Below, piece after piece: positions 1 to 11,262 of a DNA stretch of 64,000 nt. The notes under the pieces are model-generated. The model saw nothing but the letters and a program-made list of their open reading frames with translations, was not told the DNA's origin and searched no databases. Source of the stretch: Persicaria tinctoria (taxonomy: Eukaryota > Streptophyta > Magnoliopsida > Caryophyllales > Polygonaceae). Each line of letters opens with the position of its first letter. Position 1 is the stretch's first letter. Made by a program: the position numbers and the translations under genes. The DNA lies in NCBI GenBank assembly GCA_037127255.1, contig JBANSL010000004.1, forward strand, positions 27,990,467 through 28,054,466, read 5' to 3'.

Positions 1-473
1 TTCAGCGCAGGCCCAGCGAGAGACCAGCGAAAAGCCTTCATCTTGACATATTCCAGAGTTTTACCTTCAGCAAGAGTACGACACATGTCAGAAAAATTGG
101 TAATATGTTCAAGAGGACACTCATTAAATTAGCCATAAAAAGCATTATTTTTAAGCTCTATAAGAAATTGAGTGCGAATTTCAAAAGAGTTTTCAGGGAT
201 TAGAATCGCCGATTCAGGCACGACGAGAGTTGGATGCATATAATCCTCTGCAGTGGTTGGATATTGGGCAAGCTCAGCTTCTTCTTGTTCCCTTGCTGCT
301 TTCTCAGCGGCGATAGCAGCATCTTTAGTGGCCAGTTCCCTTGTAAGCCTCGCAATCAGTTGTTCTTGCGTCTCAGCAGCCGCCATGGCTCTTTGTAGTT
401 TAGCTCGGATGTGTAAAAGGCGTTCCGGTTCGTCTAAGCCGTCAAACTCAGGTGGTTGACCAGAACGGCGCAT
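1..473 (-). pseudogene. gag N-terminus of Athila-like element C (runs off left edge)
   Basis: Minus-strand ORF beginning MRRSGQPPEFDG at 473, followed by an Ala/Glu-rich coiled-coil-like stretch (about residues 25-70) and the block DYMHPTLVVPESAI. The same block, as EYLHPIMEVPESAI, occurs in element B near 55770, so the two are relatives. A TAA stop at 129-131 interrupts the frame. The gag sequence (NECPLEH, then KAFRWSLAG) resumes right after it and continues to base 1. The gene lies directly downstream, in minus sense, of the PBS at 536-553 and the LTR at 557-2494. Family assignment follows the Athila/Tat type of gag and PBS. The element is decayed and only its 5' end is in the window. Confidence 0.75.
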
Positions 474-535
474 ACACCTATAAAGTAACTCAAAGTAGAC
501 GTGAGTTTTAACTACCTAAGGCGCGAATGATAGCT

Positions 536-553
536 TCCCCGGCAACTGCACCA
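536..553 (-). other. Primer binding site of element C
   Basis: On the minus strand this reads TGGTGCAGTTGCCGGGGA, four bases (AATT) after the LTR end. It resembles the TGGCGCCGTTGC-type PBS of plant Athila elements, usually assigned to tRNA-Asp, with two changes. The equivalent site in element B is at 55331-55348. Confidence 0.7.
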
Positions 554-556
554 ATT

Positions 557-2494
557 TGTCATAGGGAGGAAATCGAGTTTAAAATATAAAATATAAATCA
601 AACCAGATTCTGCCTACGCAAATAACTACAAGACCTCCTCCTAATGCAGCAGTGAGAAGTCAGGATCGATCCACGAGGAAGCGTGTCAGCGGATCCTAGG
701 CAGCGGAGAAATCTCACGGACAGAAGTCGACAACAGGGGTCCTAGATCTCGAGTACAGTAACTCGACAGAAGATCGGACAGTCGAACACAGCGCAACAGC
801 TCTCTGCATTTCTGGTCGATCTCGACAAAGGGCTACTCGAGATCGAGTAAAGTCTTCGTCGACGTCGAGTTAGCTTGGTCGATCACCTGCACATAGAAGC
901 TATGGCGATGCTGGATCGAAGATCATTAACTCGAGGTCAAGTAGTGCAATTCGAGATCGAGTAAAAACAGAGAATAAAATGAAAGAAAATAAAGACAAGT
1001 GCTTTGGGACTTGAACTAAACTGTATGAAAAGGACTTCCAAGATTGGGGTTCGCAACAACGATAACCAAGCATGCATAAGGCAGAAATAAACAGATAATC
1101 ATGTGAATCGCATCAAAGGACTAAGCTTTCGCTTTTTCCAACAATTAGACAACTCTTTCAAGAAACCCTAATTGTCTCTACCGATTTTATGTTTACAATC
1201 CAAGTTGTTAGCATGGATCTCCATTAGATGGGTAATAAACACATAACAAGTAGCAGATGCTTAAAACATGATAAAAGTCGGATCTTTACCTCAAACGCGC
1301 ATGGCTATCGTTGGGCTCGCCCCAACCTTAGAAGTGGGTGGACTACTCGCGCTTCATCGCAACCTCAGACATTGATTTATGAAAAGAAACTAATTTCATT
1401 AAATCAAACAGAGATTACAACCAAAGGAAGCCAATTCCGCTCTCGCTTCACCAACTCCTCTTGGCCACTCACTCTCTCTCTCTCTCTCTCTACTACTTCT
1501 CCTACTGAAATTCTGTCTGATTGAATGAATGCTAAAATCAGCCCCATGGGCTTTATTTATAGCTTTCTAATCCTTGCTATTCAAGGATAGAAATATCTAT
1601 CTATATCTAAAACTATATCTAAAAGCTTTAAAGATAAATAAATGCAACAACATAATTAAATCTAATAAAGGGAAATTATATCTAAAAGTCTTCAAGTGGA
1701 TAAACCTCTCTTCTTCGTGATAGATGTTGATAGATCAGATAGACTCGGCTATCTTCAGTTCCAAGGATTCCCAAACCGAGTAGGACTACCCAACGCGTTA
1801 CGCGGCTTCTGGAAGCTTCCTCGATCTCGAGTAAAACGGCGTCGTCGACTTCATTGGCTCGGCGTCTTGGGTTGATCTTCCTCGATGTGGCTCAGACATG
1901 GCTAACAAATATCCTCGATCTCGAGGTAAATACTCGATCTCGAGTAACAGTGTCAGACATAGCTCGGCCTGGTGACGTCGAGCAGCTCTTCCTCAGACTG
2001 GCTCGGATATGTGCTTTGGAATTCGTCGACATCGAGAAGAGTCCTCGATCTAGAGTTGTGGTGTCCGGCTTCCAGGTCAAGTCGGGTAGTTTCTCCTCGG
2101 CATCCTCGGGTAAGCTCTTCTCGACTCCGGGTTGTCTCCGAGGCTTTGTCGACATCGAGTTGAGTACTCGATCTCGAGGAAGGTGTTGGAGTCGGGTTCT
2201 TCGTCTCTCGGCTTTTCGACATGGTGCTCCTCGATCAGTGCAGTGCCTAGACATGTTTGTCGATATCGAGTAACATTTGTCGATATCGATTTGGATTAAG
2301 CTTTCGTCCTTGCTTCCTGGTTTTCTCCCGAAATGACTCCATATTCTGCAATATTAAACCGAAACTTATGTAGATCTCCATTTCTGACAAATAAGCGTAT
2401 ACTACATAAATTCGACATATTCCCAACCCGAAATATTCAAAATGTAAAGAATATGGAACTAAAATATGCATAAAGACATGGCTACTTTAGAGAC
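557..2494 (-). repeat. 5' LTR of Athila-like element C
   Basis: In minus sense the LTR starts TGTCTCTAAAG at 2494 and ends ATGACA at 557. Blocks match LTR A in inverse orientation. Examples are 1120-1240 against 51960-52080 (start of a conserved UTR and the AATCGGTAGAGACAATTAGG block) and 600-720 against 52490-52600. The promoter side (AAAGCCCATGGGG equivalent near 1540) is also shared. It carries about 12 TCGANNTCGA motifs, for example 816-825, 2260-2269 and pairs near 1915 and 2155. The right boundary is inferred from where the RT reading frame of the interrupted Retand-like element stops. The matching target duplication would be outside the window. Confidence 0.7.
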
Positions 2495-3310
2495 ATCAGC
2501 CGCCTTCTCAAGGGCCATTTTTCTTTTCTTCTGTACTATGGGCTTTGTTCCTGGACGGATCCTCAAAGTGTGTAATGCAGTTGCATGTGGGACTCCTACG
2601 AGATCTCGCGGATTCCACGCGAAAACATCCCTCGACCTTGTTATGATCTCCAAGACCTGTTCTTTCTCCTTTGGCTCTAACGCTTGTCCAACATAGATCT
2701 TTTCTTTTGGATTCGAAAATGGTGTGTAAATAGTCCTTTCATCCGCGGTCAGTATCATTGCCTCTGTCGGTCTAACTTCAAGCTCAGCTTCCGATGGTTC
2801 TGATGGGTTATTGTTTCCCACCACGGATTCGCACTTCTCACTAATGTACATCACTTCTTTTTTCCTCTTGATGGAAGTTAAATAACAGCTTCTGCTTTTA
2901 GGTTGCTGGCTGCGGACTTCGCCTACCCATCCCCCTTGTAAAGGGAAGTTCCCAACAAAATGGTAGATGGACACTATCATCTGAAACTTATAGAGTGAAA
3001 CGCGGCCCAGCAAAGCATTGTACACGGTTGGCACCTTTACCACCGTAAACACAACATTCTCCATCCGCCTTCTTGGGACTATCCCCAAGACTACTGTTAA
3101 CTCCATCGTCCCAGCCACCTGTACTTGGTCTCCTGAGAAGGTGACCAAAGTACCCGCATATGGCTTTAACGATGCCGCGGACATTCCCATCTGAGAGAAA
3201 GCGTCCCATGATAGAATATCAACAGAGGAGCCAGTATCAATGAAAACTCTTTTAACTGTCTTGGTAGCTATTTGAGCATGGATGATCAAAGGGTCGGAAT
3301 GTGGCATCCT
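2495..3310 (-). pseudogene. Tat/Retand-like gypsy protease and start of RT, truncated
   Basis: Minus-strand ORF with the retroviral-type aspartic protease motif DTGSSVDIL about 25 residues in, then ALLGRVSLYKFQ, and the run-in to reverse transcriptase (VFAWNPRDLVGV, then KKRKMALEKAAD). The frame is cut inside the RT N-terminus at about 2495 by insertion of element C, so no RT catalytic motifs remain here. The gag of the same element is upstream at 3404-5046. Confidence 0.75.
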
Positions 3311-3403
3311 TACTTCCTCAGCATCTTTGAGAGAAAAAATAATCTCTTCATGTTGCGTTAGAGAGAATTTTCTTCTTGACGCGGATGGTGGTTGTCTTCC
3401 TTC

Positions 3404-5046
3404 TCACTCATAGTTCATCTTTTCTTGTCTGCTTGATCCTGCCATAGAGTATCCTCCAGCAAGGGTATTTATGAATCCCTCAGGTTCTGGTATGTGGCCT
3501 TCTCCCGGTCTTCGGGCTCCTTCCTGATTTCTCGGTGCTTGGTTAACATATCCTTGCATGGTGTGGGCGTGATTGTGTCTACCTCCGCGCCATATTCGTC
3601 CTCTGCCCCTTCCTCGATTGAAAAAAGGGGCATCTCCCCGCTGATTTTGTAGTCCTTGGTATCGATTTTGTCGTTGGTGGGGGACATCCGGTCGAGAGTC
3701 ACAATTTTCCCAATCTGGCCTTCGATTGTGTCGATCCTCTCTTTGCGGCGGATATCTCGGTTCTTGATTTCGATAAATATTTTCTCTCGGATGATAAGAC
3801 CACGGATGATCCTCCCTTTGGCGGGATCCTTGGCCTCTTTCAGAATTCATGTGCACTTCATCGCGGTGGGAACGGAAAACTACTTCTTCTGACTGGTGTC
3901 TGGGAAGTTTGACCTTCTCCTTTTTGAATTTTCCGACGAGTTTCCCAAAGAAGCCTTGATTGCATGTGTTTGCTCTTGAACTAGACGCGGCTGCCTCTTC
4001 GGCTTCGATTTGCCTTGATACACGATCCCTCAAATCATCATAACTGGTAGGCTTCTTGCGAAATAAATAAGTTTTGAAATCTCCCTCTGCTAGATTCCCC
4101 ATGAGAATGATGATCGCCGACTCATGATTGAAATTAGGGATTTGTACTACCACGCGTTTCCCCAGCTCCTTGTCTGACTGAGTTTAAATCAAGCATTGTC
4201 TTCTTCCGCGACCGTGCACTCCCAAAATGAGATTTGAAGATATGAGTTAGCTGGGTAAAACTGGCCACAGAGTTTTTCGGCAGGTTGGTAAACCATGTGA
4301 TGGCGATCTTTTTCAGGTTTGAGGGGAAAGTCCGGCACATCATGGCATCGTTGTACTCATTTATTCTCATCGCAGTGGTAAAATGACACAAATGATCCTC
4401 GGGATCGGTCGTTCCATCATACTTCATCAAGCCCACGTCTCTCCATCTTTTTTGTACTGGCGCGGAACATACTTCTCTGGTGAAAACAGATGGTAGGATT
4501 ACCGATCCTTCCATTCTCATGTTTCCTGAATCTTACTTGGTGGAGGTTGAGATGTCCGTGGATCGCTCTCCACATCGATGTTTGTTCTCATGATGCCATT
4601 CGTCACTTTGCCAGGATTGATGTGGCATTGCGTGACCCTGGCCCTGAAAAACCATAATTCATGTTGCCGAATGCATTGCCTGGGTTGTTGTACGCTGTAT
4701 AACGTCTGTCAAAATTTTCATGCAGTCCACTGTGGTGGGCTGTTCCCTGATGTTGACTTAGGTCCCCCATAATCATAATAGTAATATTGCGCTTGTTCTT
4801 GCTGCTGAGCATTAGGTTGCTCATGACGAAACTCATAGTATCACAGATTCTGAGGTATGTATCCCCCCCCCCCCCGACCCCATGCTGATTATAATAATGA
4901 TAGAGGGGGGAAACATGAGGAGTATCCCCTGCTTCACCTTGTAGATCGGGTTGAGATGACAGCGGAATGTACATACTTGAGGCTTCCTGATCGTGGTGGA
5001 TCCCCTGGCTCATTTCCTGAGTCGCGTCATCTTGATTAGCACTCAT
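3404..5046 (-). pseudogene. Tat/Retand-like gypsy gag (frameshifted)
   Basis: Three minus-strand open segments form one gag. 4603-5046 is the low-complexity N-terminus. 4134-4520 is the Retrotrans_gag core, with MKYDGTTDPEDHL, then MCRTFPSNLKKIAITWFTNL. 3404-4153 continues the core (MGNLAEGDFKTYLF) into an Arg/Gly-rich basic tail with NRGRGRGRIWRGGRHNH. The frame changes between segments show it is broken. Family by gag core and by the adjoining PBS. Confidence 0.75.
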
Positions 5047-5220
5047 TTTTCTGTCACCGGATTAAATTTGGTAAATCAATGACTCATTGATTCATTATTC
5101 ATTCAAAATAGTTTTTTTTTCTTCTATGCGCGCGGACTCCCTGCCCCCTCCAGAAGCTAGGAGTTTTATTTGATTTTCTCAGATTGAAACTTGCAAAGGA
5201 ACCCCTTAGCGTGAGGGGGT

Positions 5221-5237
5221 TTCCACAGACGGTGCCA
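5221..5237 (-). other. Primer binding site of the Retand-like element
   Basis: Minus-strand TGGCACCGTCTGTGGAA, one base past the LTR end (..GATTCATCA). This is the PBS type seen in Tat/Retand/Ogre-like gypsy elements (consensus TGGCGCCGTCTGTGGGAA). Confidence 0.7.
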
Positions 5238-5238
5238 A

Positions 5239-5870
5239 TGATGAATCTCAAACTAAAAAAGTCTCCATTTTTAGTGGGACCCAGAGATAGACCCAGTGGG
5301 GTTCTTAATACTCCCAACGGACTTACTTGACCCGCACCGAGATAACCGGTATGGCTCAACCTGTGTCGCAGGAATAAACTACTTCCTAAAGAAATTATCC
5401 CCTCACCGAAGCTTCGTCAACGAAATGAGGATCAATCATTTACCTGTCACCGTCCGCTGGTTTGGAGTAGACGGTTACGAATTCTTGACCCTCACTTCAG
5501 ACTTTTGAATGGCAAGAAAGAGTCTAAAAGTTTTACGCGGATGAAATCAGCTCTTATCCGCGGAGCGGCTCCTTTTACTGATAAAGATCTCTTACACTCT
5601 GCTTTCCTTTTATCTATCTCTCTTTCTCTCTAGATCTTATTCTTTCAGGGATATCGCTTCAGGTCCGCTCATTCTTTTCTTTCCTGGCCACCCAAAATTC
5701 CCTTCATTATGTTAAACTTTTCCCTTATATAGGTGACGAGCAGTCCCTAGGCAGTCGCCGCGTGTCATTTCCTGATCGACACGTGTCCTACCCATGGAAT
5801 GGGGGCATGTTGAGCACGTACCCCCGCTTCCTGTCCGCGGATGATATGGCTTTGTAGATGGAGGATTCAA
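5239..5870 (-). repeat. 5' LTR of the Retand-like element (upstream edge uncertain)
   Basis: In minus sense the sequence ends GTTTGAGATTCATCA at 5239, directly before the PBS. A TATA box (CCTATATAAGGG) lies near 5729-5740 on the minus strand. The U3 boundary was not resolved. A purine-rich GGAATGGGGGCA stands near 5797-5808, and no target duplication was identified. Confidence 0.55.
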
Positions 5871-5938
5871 TTCTATTCGCGGTCTCCTTCGTGGTGTTTT
5901 TATTTCCCTTTTTGTTTTCTTTATTTATTTATTTTTAG

Positions 5939-6091
5939 ATGTTTTCATTACTAGTTTCGTCAATGCCCAAAATGACCATCACCTACAACATTCATGACGA
6001 CTCGTATGAAAGTAATCATGAATTCGTTGATGTTGCTAATGCCCCAATTGAAATCTACAAGAAGGAGATTTTGAAGCGGAAGCGCCGTAGG
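5939..6091 (+). pseudogene. Exon-like ORF, 51 codons, split by a hAT insertion
   Basis: A pyrimidine-rich tract and AG precede ATG at 5939. The frame is open to 6094 and rich in charged residues (KMTITYNIHDDSYESNHE, ending KKEILKRKRRR). A GT follows at 6091-6092, inside the target duplication. If the hAT element and one duplication copy are removed, the frame continues CCRWNATYRLRR and stops near 7840. The opposite strand is also open through the same site, so the coding strand is uncertain. I do not recognise the protein. Confidence 0.3.
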
Positions 6092-7801
6092 TAAACATGG
6101 CCATGGGTCACGGGTCGGGCGGGTCGACCCATGACCCGCCGGGTCAGGGTCCACGGGTCCAAGGGTCGGCTCGGGTTGAGGGTCAGGGAAAAGATAACCC
6201 GTGACCCGTCGGGTCAACCCGCCATTTTGAAATATATTTTTTTTAAAAAAAATTATTTTTAATAAAATAAATATATAATTATTATGTAAATTATATAAAT
6301 TATTCTTAGAATAATTCATAATATTACATAATGTAATATGCAGTGGCAATGTGAGACTTAGCACCCCCATGCTTCTCCTTTTATAGACTTAGCACCCCCC
6401 CTTACCTCTAGTTTTCAATGTGGGACAAGAACAAGGGTAGAAACTAGAAACTACACCATGTCTTCAATCTCTACCATTCGGTTTAATGTTAATCCATGCT
6501 TATAAATTTTTATCATATACAAACACTAGTACTATACTTTATATAAATATTATTTTAAAAAAAAATATTTTATCTATCAATTATGAAAGAAATAACGAAC
6601 GGGTAACAAGAAAGTGTGAAGTTCAACAATATACCTTAAACATTTGTGTTATTTGGTGGATCCACTATTAAATCATTCTATATCATTCTATATGATACTA
6701 AGTTATGAGTCTTTATAATATAATTTCAAATAATACAAATATTGTTATTGATAAAGCCGTTACACTTGTATAGTATCCTTAATGTCGAGTTTTCGTTTAT
6801 TTTCAAAATGATATAGAACTTCGGATTTTCAAACACAAGAATGAAATATAATATTGGCAATACTTTTTCAATGTGTCTTTTCATCTACGTCATAACAAGC
6901 AACCCAAGTATGTAATTCTAATAACATCGTCATTAAGTGTATACACAATATGTGGCTAATTCCACTTTAAACGAGAAAGTTTAACATATCTATATGAAAA
7001 AGAACCTAGATTTGAAATCATTGATCAGGAAATTAACATAATAATGCAAGTAAAATAAAAATACTTATGATTGATTAATGGATCAACACAACTATCAATT
7101 AAATTAAATAGAAAGATTAATCCAACATAACTTGATATATTGTATCATGATGTTTCATCACCATGTGTTATTCATTTCATTAAATCCTAAGAGGTAAACA
7201 CTTTAATTATATTATTATATGTTACATCATATAATCCAAATACTTAAATTACATGATATTCCACCATATAATTCAAAGACTTTAATTACATTACATTTTA
7301 CATCATATACTTAAATATCAATTTCTCACATTTTCTTTCATATATCTCATATTTCTGTCCCACCTCGATACATACCTCTATTTTCTCTATGTATAGATCC
7401 TCATACCCTACTTGTCATTCCCACAATCCAACGTTTTCTTTCCCACATCTAAAGTGTGATGAAATGATGGGAGTGGAATGAAGATATCTATATATATATC
7501 TTCCCACATACCATGTTTTGTCAACCTTAAATCTTTCCATTTCGAAAGTGTGGTGAAAGACTTGAGTTGAGTTTTATTTTGGGTTTAAAACAATTTTTTT
7601 AAAAAAAAAAATGGTTGACCCGGTGGGTCGACCCGCAAAACTCGTTGGGTACCCGATTTGGTGCCACGTGGCCGACCCGGGAGTCCGACCCGCCGGGTCA
7701 CCCAACCCGTCGACCCGTCCCAACCCCGGGTCATGGTTAGGGTCACCCTTCCCGGGTTATCGACCCAGCGGGTCGGACCCGTGGCCGTGTCTAGCCGTAG
7801 G
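6084..7801. mobile_element. Non-autonomous hAT element (6092-7793) with 8-bp TSD GCCGTAGG
   Basis: The perfect 8-bp direct repeat GCCGTAGG flanks the element at 6084-6091 and 7794-7801. The ends are TAAACATGGCCATGGGTC on the left and, reverse-complemented, TAGACACGGCCACGGGTC on the right. About 130-180 bp at each end is packed with GACCCG/CGGGTC repeats in inverted orientation. This subterminal arrangement plus an 8-bp TSD is diagnostic of hAT. The 1702-bp body is AT-rich and has no transposase, so it must have been moved in trans. Confidence 0.85.
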
Positions 7802-8419
7802 TGCTGTCGGTGGAATGCCACCTATAGGCTCCGACGCTGATCGACCTCGGCCACGTCCCCTCCTACGACCTCGTCCTTTTCCTCTTCCTCGACCACTAGG
7901 AGGGTCGTCAAAGGCAATTGCGTTCGACCCAGTGCCCTTTTCATTTCCTTCCTCGGCATCTGCTTCGTTTGATGAAGATTGACCCCGACCTCGACCTAGT
8001 ATTGATCCCTTTCTCCCCTCTCTATCGGCTCGACGTTGGGCCCGAGCACGATCATGTTCCCAAGGTAGATGCTTCGTCTGATAGGGGTGGCGAGTCCTCG
8101 GTCTCCCGGTCGGTCTACGGTCCTCGGGGTCAGGTGGAGTCAACGATATATAAGAGGGATGATCCCCATCGTTGAATGCCGACGCGATCCTCCAACGAGT
8201 ATCCTCGTCCATTGCTCCACTCTGGTACAATGTGATCATGCGCGACATGTCGACGTCAACTCTTGTGAGCGGAGTGTTATCCTGGACGTTGTCAACATGT
8301 GAAGGATGTCTCTCACCACGACCGACACCACCAGCCTCATCTCCCTCACGGTCACTATCTCTCACCATATCAACACTCCGGTAGAAAGTGGGAATAGAGA
8401 AAAATACACTCGGAAACAC
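7802..8419 (-). CDS. Hypothetical Arg/Gly-rich ORF, interrupted by the hAT element
   Basis: Minus-strand ORF starting MFPSVFFSIPTFYRS at 8419, with the acidic/polar segment DVDMSRMITLYQSGAMDED, a Pro/Arg segment and a GRGRGKGRGRRRGRGRGR tract. It runs into the hAT element at 7801. Element plus one TSD copy is 1710 bp (570 x 3), and without it the frame would continue to a stop at 5960-5962, giving about 249 codons. An RG-rich tract suggests nucleic-acid binding, but no domain is recognised. It may be a gene, a gene fragment or part of another transposon. Confidence 0.3.
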
Positions 8420-8569
8420 AAGGGGAAAGAGGTACAGAAACGAGGGAAAATGTGTCAGGAGGTTCGAAATGCGAGAAATTGGAAGATGGAGGAGAGTCGA
8501 GACGAGAAACGACGGAAAAAAAGGTGAGGATCGAAAGGCGAGGGAAGGATTGGTATGCGGTGGGTTTTG

Positions 8570-8760
8570 GCATAACGGACCCCGTTCTGTCCAACTCCAC
8601 CGCCGTACGTGACGGTGGGTTCGTATACGGTCAACGCATCCACCGCATGTATATGCGGTGGGCCTGGAAAAAGGGGATTAAGGTCACTACCAACCTATGC
8701 GGTGATTAGCGGTGGAAATAGTAAAAATTAGCGGCGAAAATATCCGCCCCGCTTATAAAT
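8570..8760. repeat. Cluster of CCACCGCAT / ATGCGGTGG subterminal-type repeats
   Basis: Within about 150 bp there are CCACCGCCGTACGTGACGGTGG, CCACCGCAT-GTAT-ATGCGGTGG (a 9-bp stem with 4-base loop, about 8640-8661) and ATGCGGTGATTAGCGGTGG. A CACTAC string at 8685 precedes the last pair. This looks like the subterminal region of a DNA transposon, possibly CACTA-type, but no second end was found. Confidence 0.3.
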
Positions 8761-9726
8761 TGTGTAAATATATTAATTATTTTATGTTTATAAGGTAATT
8801 ACAAATTTAACACAATATTTAGTATTTGATCTATACAATCGATGAAATATTTTATTTTAAATTCATATATTTGAATTAAATAAATAAAAAACATTAGTTA
8901 AACAAACACTTTCAAAATATGTATTTGATTTGGATGAGTTCTTACCGACAAATAGTACTCTTGATGTTGATATTTTTTAAACCAAACTGTCTCAAGTAAT
9001 ATTGGTGGATCATAAAACATGGAAGGTTCTCACATTCGAGCGCATTATGTGTTAATCCAGCCGAGCACATTCTTAGTGGAGTTTCATTCTAAAATCAAGG
9101 TTGGACCTTAAGAGAGGCAAAATAGGCATCCGCTTCGGACTCAAAATTTAAAAGGGACATAATTTATTTTAGGTATATGGTTTTTTTATTAGTAAATTTA
9201 ACTAAAGTAATTATAGTGTATTGGTTAAAAACCTCATTTTTTGTCGTTAGTCCAAGGTTCAATTCTCTTTATCACCCATTAATTTTGTTGCATTTTTTCC
9301 TTCAAAATTTCATTTAATAATCACTAAAAAAACACCAATAAAATAGAAATTATTCGCTATATATGGTTACGAAAAATAAACTAAATTTCTTAATATTTTA
9401 TTTTCCTTTATCTTGTGCAACTTCACATTTTAAACATACAATTTAGAATTTCACAAACCCCTTCTAAAAGAATAATTACCCAAAGTCACAAATAAAAAAA
9501 TTTATTTAAAACCACACATATTGAGCTTTTTTAATATAAAAAATAGCTAAATAAAATAAAAGAGTGAAATGATAAAGAAAAATTTCCCAAAAAATAATAG
9601 TAGAGGACCCCGTTTTTTATATCTCATCTCGGGTATTTCAAATCTCATATCTGGCCCTGCTAAAATGAACTGGCAATAAGAGGAGTAGCATATCAACTTA
9701 TATATGTAATTGAAGTAAGAGACCAA
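8761..9726. other. AT-rich intergenic DNA
   Basis: I see no supported gene here. Some phrases look like decayed TE sequence (for example around 9100-9300), but no terminal repeats or domains could be established. Confidence 0.4.
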
Positions 9727-9960
9727 TGATCGAGTCTCATGGGCATAGCTCAGCTAGTCACGGGGGTGGTATTTGGAGCAAAGAGACCAAGGATCCAGTC
9801 TCGCCAGCGACAGGGTGGGAGCAACACCTCAAATGAGGAGGGCTATTTGTGCACAATGAGTACTGGTCCTAATCTTTGTTGTCGATTGAGTCACCATAAT
9901 TTATCTCATCTCAAAATTTTCGTCGGACCGAGAAATGAGGGGTGTTCGAGATGAGTGATT
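9727..9960 (+). mobile_element. Probable tRNA-derived SINE, possibly dimeric head
   Basis: GGGCATAGCTCAGCTAGT near 9739 resembles a pol III box A region of a tRNA. GACCAAGGATCCAGTCTCG near 9785-9803 sits where a box B (GGTTCGANTC-like) is expected. A similar GACCAATGATCGAGTCTCA occurs immediately upstream at about 9721-9739, suggesting a second tRNA-like half. A unique body follows, ending near CACCTTTTG. It does not fold as a standard tRNA by inspection, and target duplications were not found. Confidence 0.45.
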
Positions 9961-10213
9961 TCACCTTTTGCAACAAAAGACATAAATTCTACGTACATAT
10001 TATTAATGATCATGCTTAAAAAGGTGAAGCCATGTGAACCTCTCAACAACTGAAATTGAACATTGTACTGAGTTCTAGATCGTTGTGTTAAGCATGTGCA
10101 TCCGTGCCAGTGAGAACTCGGGATAGCTTGACGTCTAGGTACATTTTATGTAATATTCCCTTTTTATGCTTCTTTTTGCATGTTATAAACAGAACAAAAT
10201 TTCACTAGCAGTT

Positions 10214-10801
10214 AGTGGCAGATCTAGGGGATTGAAGTCTTCTCCTTGTCCGGAAAAAAAAATGTAGGGTGAAAAATTTTCAGGAGAATTTTAGTAATTT
10301 TTACTAATTTTAGAGATAGAAGATTAATGTAGAAAGAATAATAAATTACAAGAATAACTTAGTTGGTAAAGAGTCATTTTTTTATACTAGTAAAGATTTT
10401 GATGAAGCTAGTTACGTTCTTACTTGATCACCACTTAATAACCTCCTTTTGGATGAGAATACGGGGATGTTTGTCAAGTTGAGCATCCGTCCAACTAAAA
10501 GAGGCGAGGGATGTGGTTATGAGTTCAAACCCCATTAGCCTTTTTTTTATATCATTTTTTATTTCCTTTCGTTTTATTCTATTAAAAATGTCTAATTAAG
10601 TAATAAATTTAAGAATTTCACACACATATATCTCATTTTTATAATTATTTTCTTAATTTTCTACTAAAAATGACTATTTAAATCATAAATTTAAGGTTTT
10701 TTTCTATTATTAAAGAAAAAATATGAATATTTCATAAATACATGGAAAAAAGTTCTTGGAAAACTTTTAGCCCCCTTTCTAAAATTTCTAAATCCGCCAC
10801 T
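10214..10801. mobile_element. TIR element, MULE/hAT-like MITE remnant (588 bp)
   Basis: The left end AGTGGCAGATCTAGG and the right end AAATTTCTAAATCCGCCACT are inverted repeats of the AGTGGCGGAT type common in plant non-autonomous DNA elements. The inside is AT-rich without a coding region. Flanks ACTAGCAGTT and ACTAGTAATA are only loosely similar, so the TSD and superfamily are unresolved. Confidence 0.5.
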
Positions 10802-10802
10802 A

Positions 10803-10976
10803 CTAGTAATAGATCACGACCTCGGTTTGGGAAGATGCATTTTTGTAACTTGTATTTGCAGTATCCCTGATGTACTCCTTGAACTTCTTGTGCCTGAATA
10901 ATCTGTCCAATTCTTGAGAATTGAGATTCAACCTTTCTGAAAACTGGTATAAAAGCTTGCTATCAGCTCCAAACTG
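10803..10976 (-). pseudogene. Terminal-exon-like gene fragment
   Basis: In minus sense a splice acceptor (CTTCTTCATACAG) precedes an open frame reading FGADSKLLYQFSERLNLN, then LDRLFRHKKFKEYIRDTAN, ending VVIYY and two stops. The composition is that of a real protein exon. It abuts the TIR element at 10801 and no partner exon is seen in the window. I do not recognise the protein. It is likely a stranded or captured exon. Confidence 0.35.
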
Positions 10977-11005
10977 TATGAAGAAGCTTCTAATTATTAG
11001 CAATT

Positions 11006-11138
11006 ATTAAAAGAAAAGCATTTTTTATGATGTGGTATCACCACTATATTATACATTTTTTTTAATTTTCATCGCCAACATAATAATAGGTTTACAACCA
11101 ATCAAGTGAAAACAGATTATACATATTTTCTTAACATA
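11006..11138 (+). repeat. Direct repeat copy 1 (133 bp)
   Basis: Nearly identical to 11263-11395, both running from TTAAAAGA(A/T)AAGCATT to TTTTCTTAACATA. The 124 bp between copies is AT-rich and ends in short CTATAAT tandem units at 11226-11262. This is a local segmental duplication of non-coding DNA. Confidence 0.9.
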
Positions 11139-11262
11139 CTATCATAATAATAGATTTTTCAACCAATCAAATTATACTAGATTTTTGTATGTTTTTATTA
11201 ACAGATTCTACATTTTCTAATTATTCTATCTATAATCTATAATCTATAATCTATAACTAACT

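Noticed and set aside
1854..2273. Overlapping ORFs on both strands
   Set aside because: They are by-products of the TCGANNTCGA motif array in the LTR of element C, which has few stop codons in any frame.
4862..4876. Run of 15 C as a special signal
   Set aside because: A homopolymer in the degenerate gag N-terminus, likely slippage or sequencing length noise.
9739..9815. tRNA gene
   Set aside because: Box A-like sequence is present, but no complete cloverleaf or anticodon arm can be drawn. SINE is the better reading.
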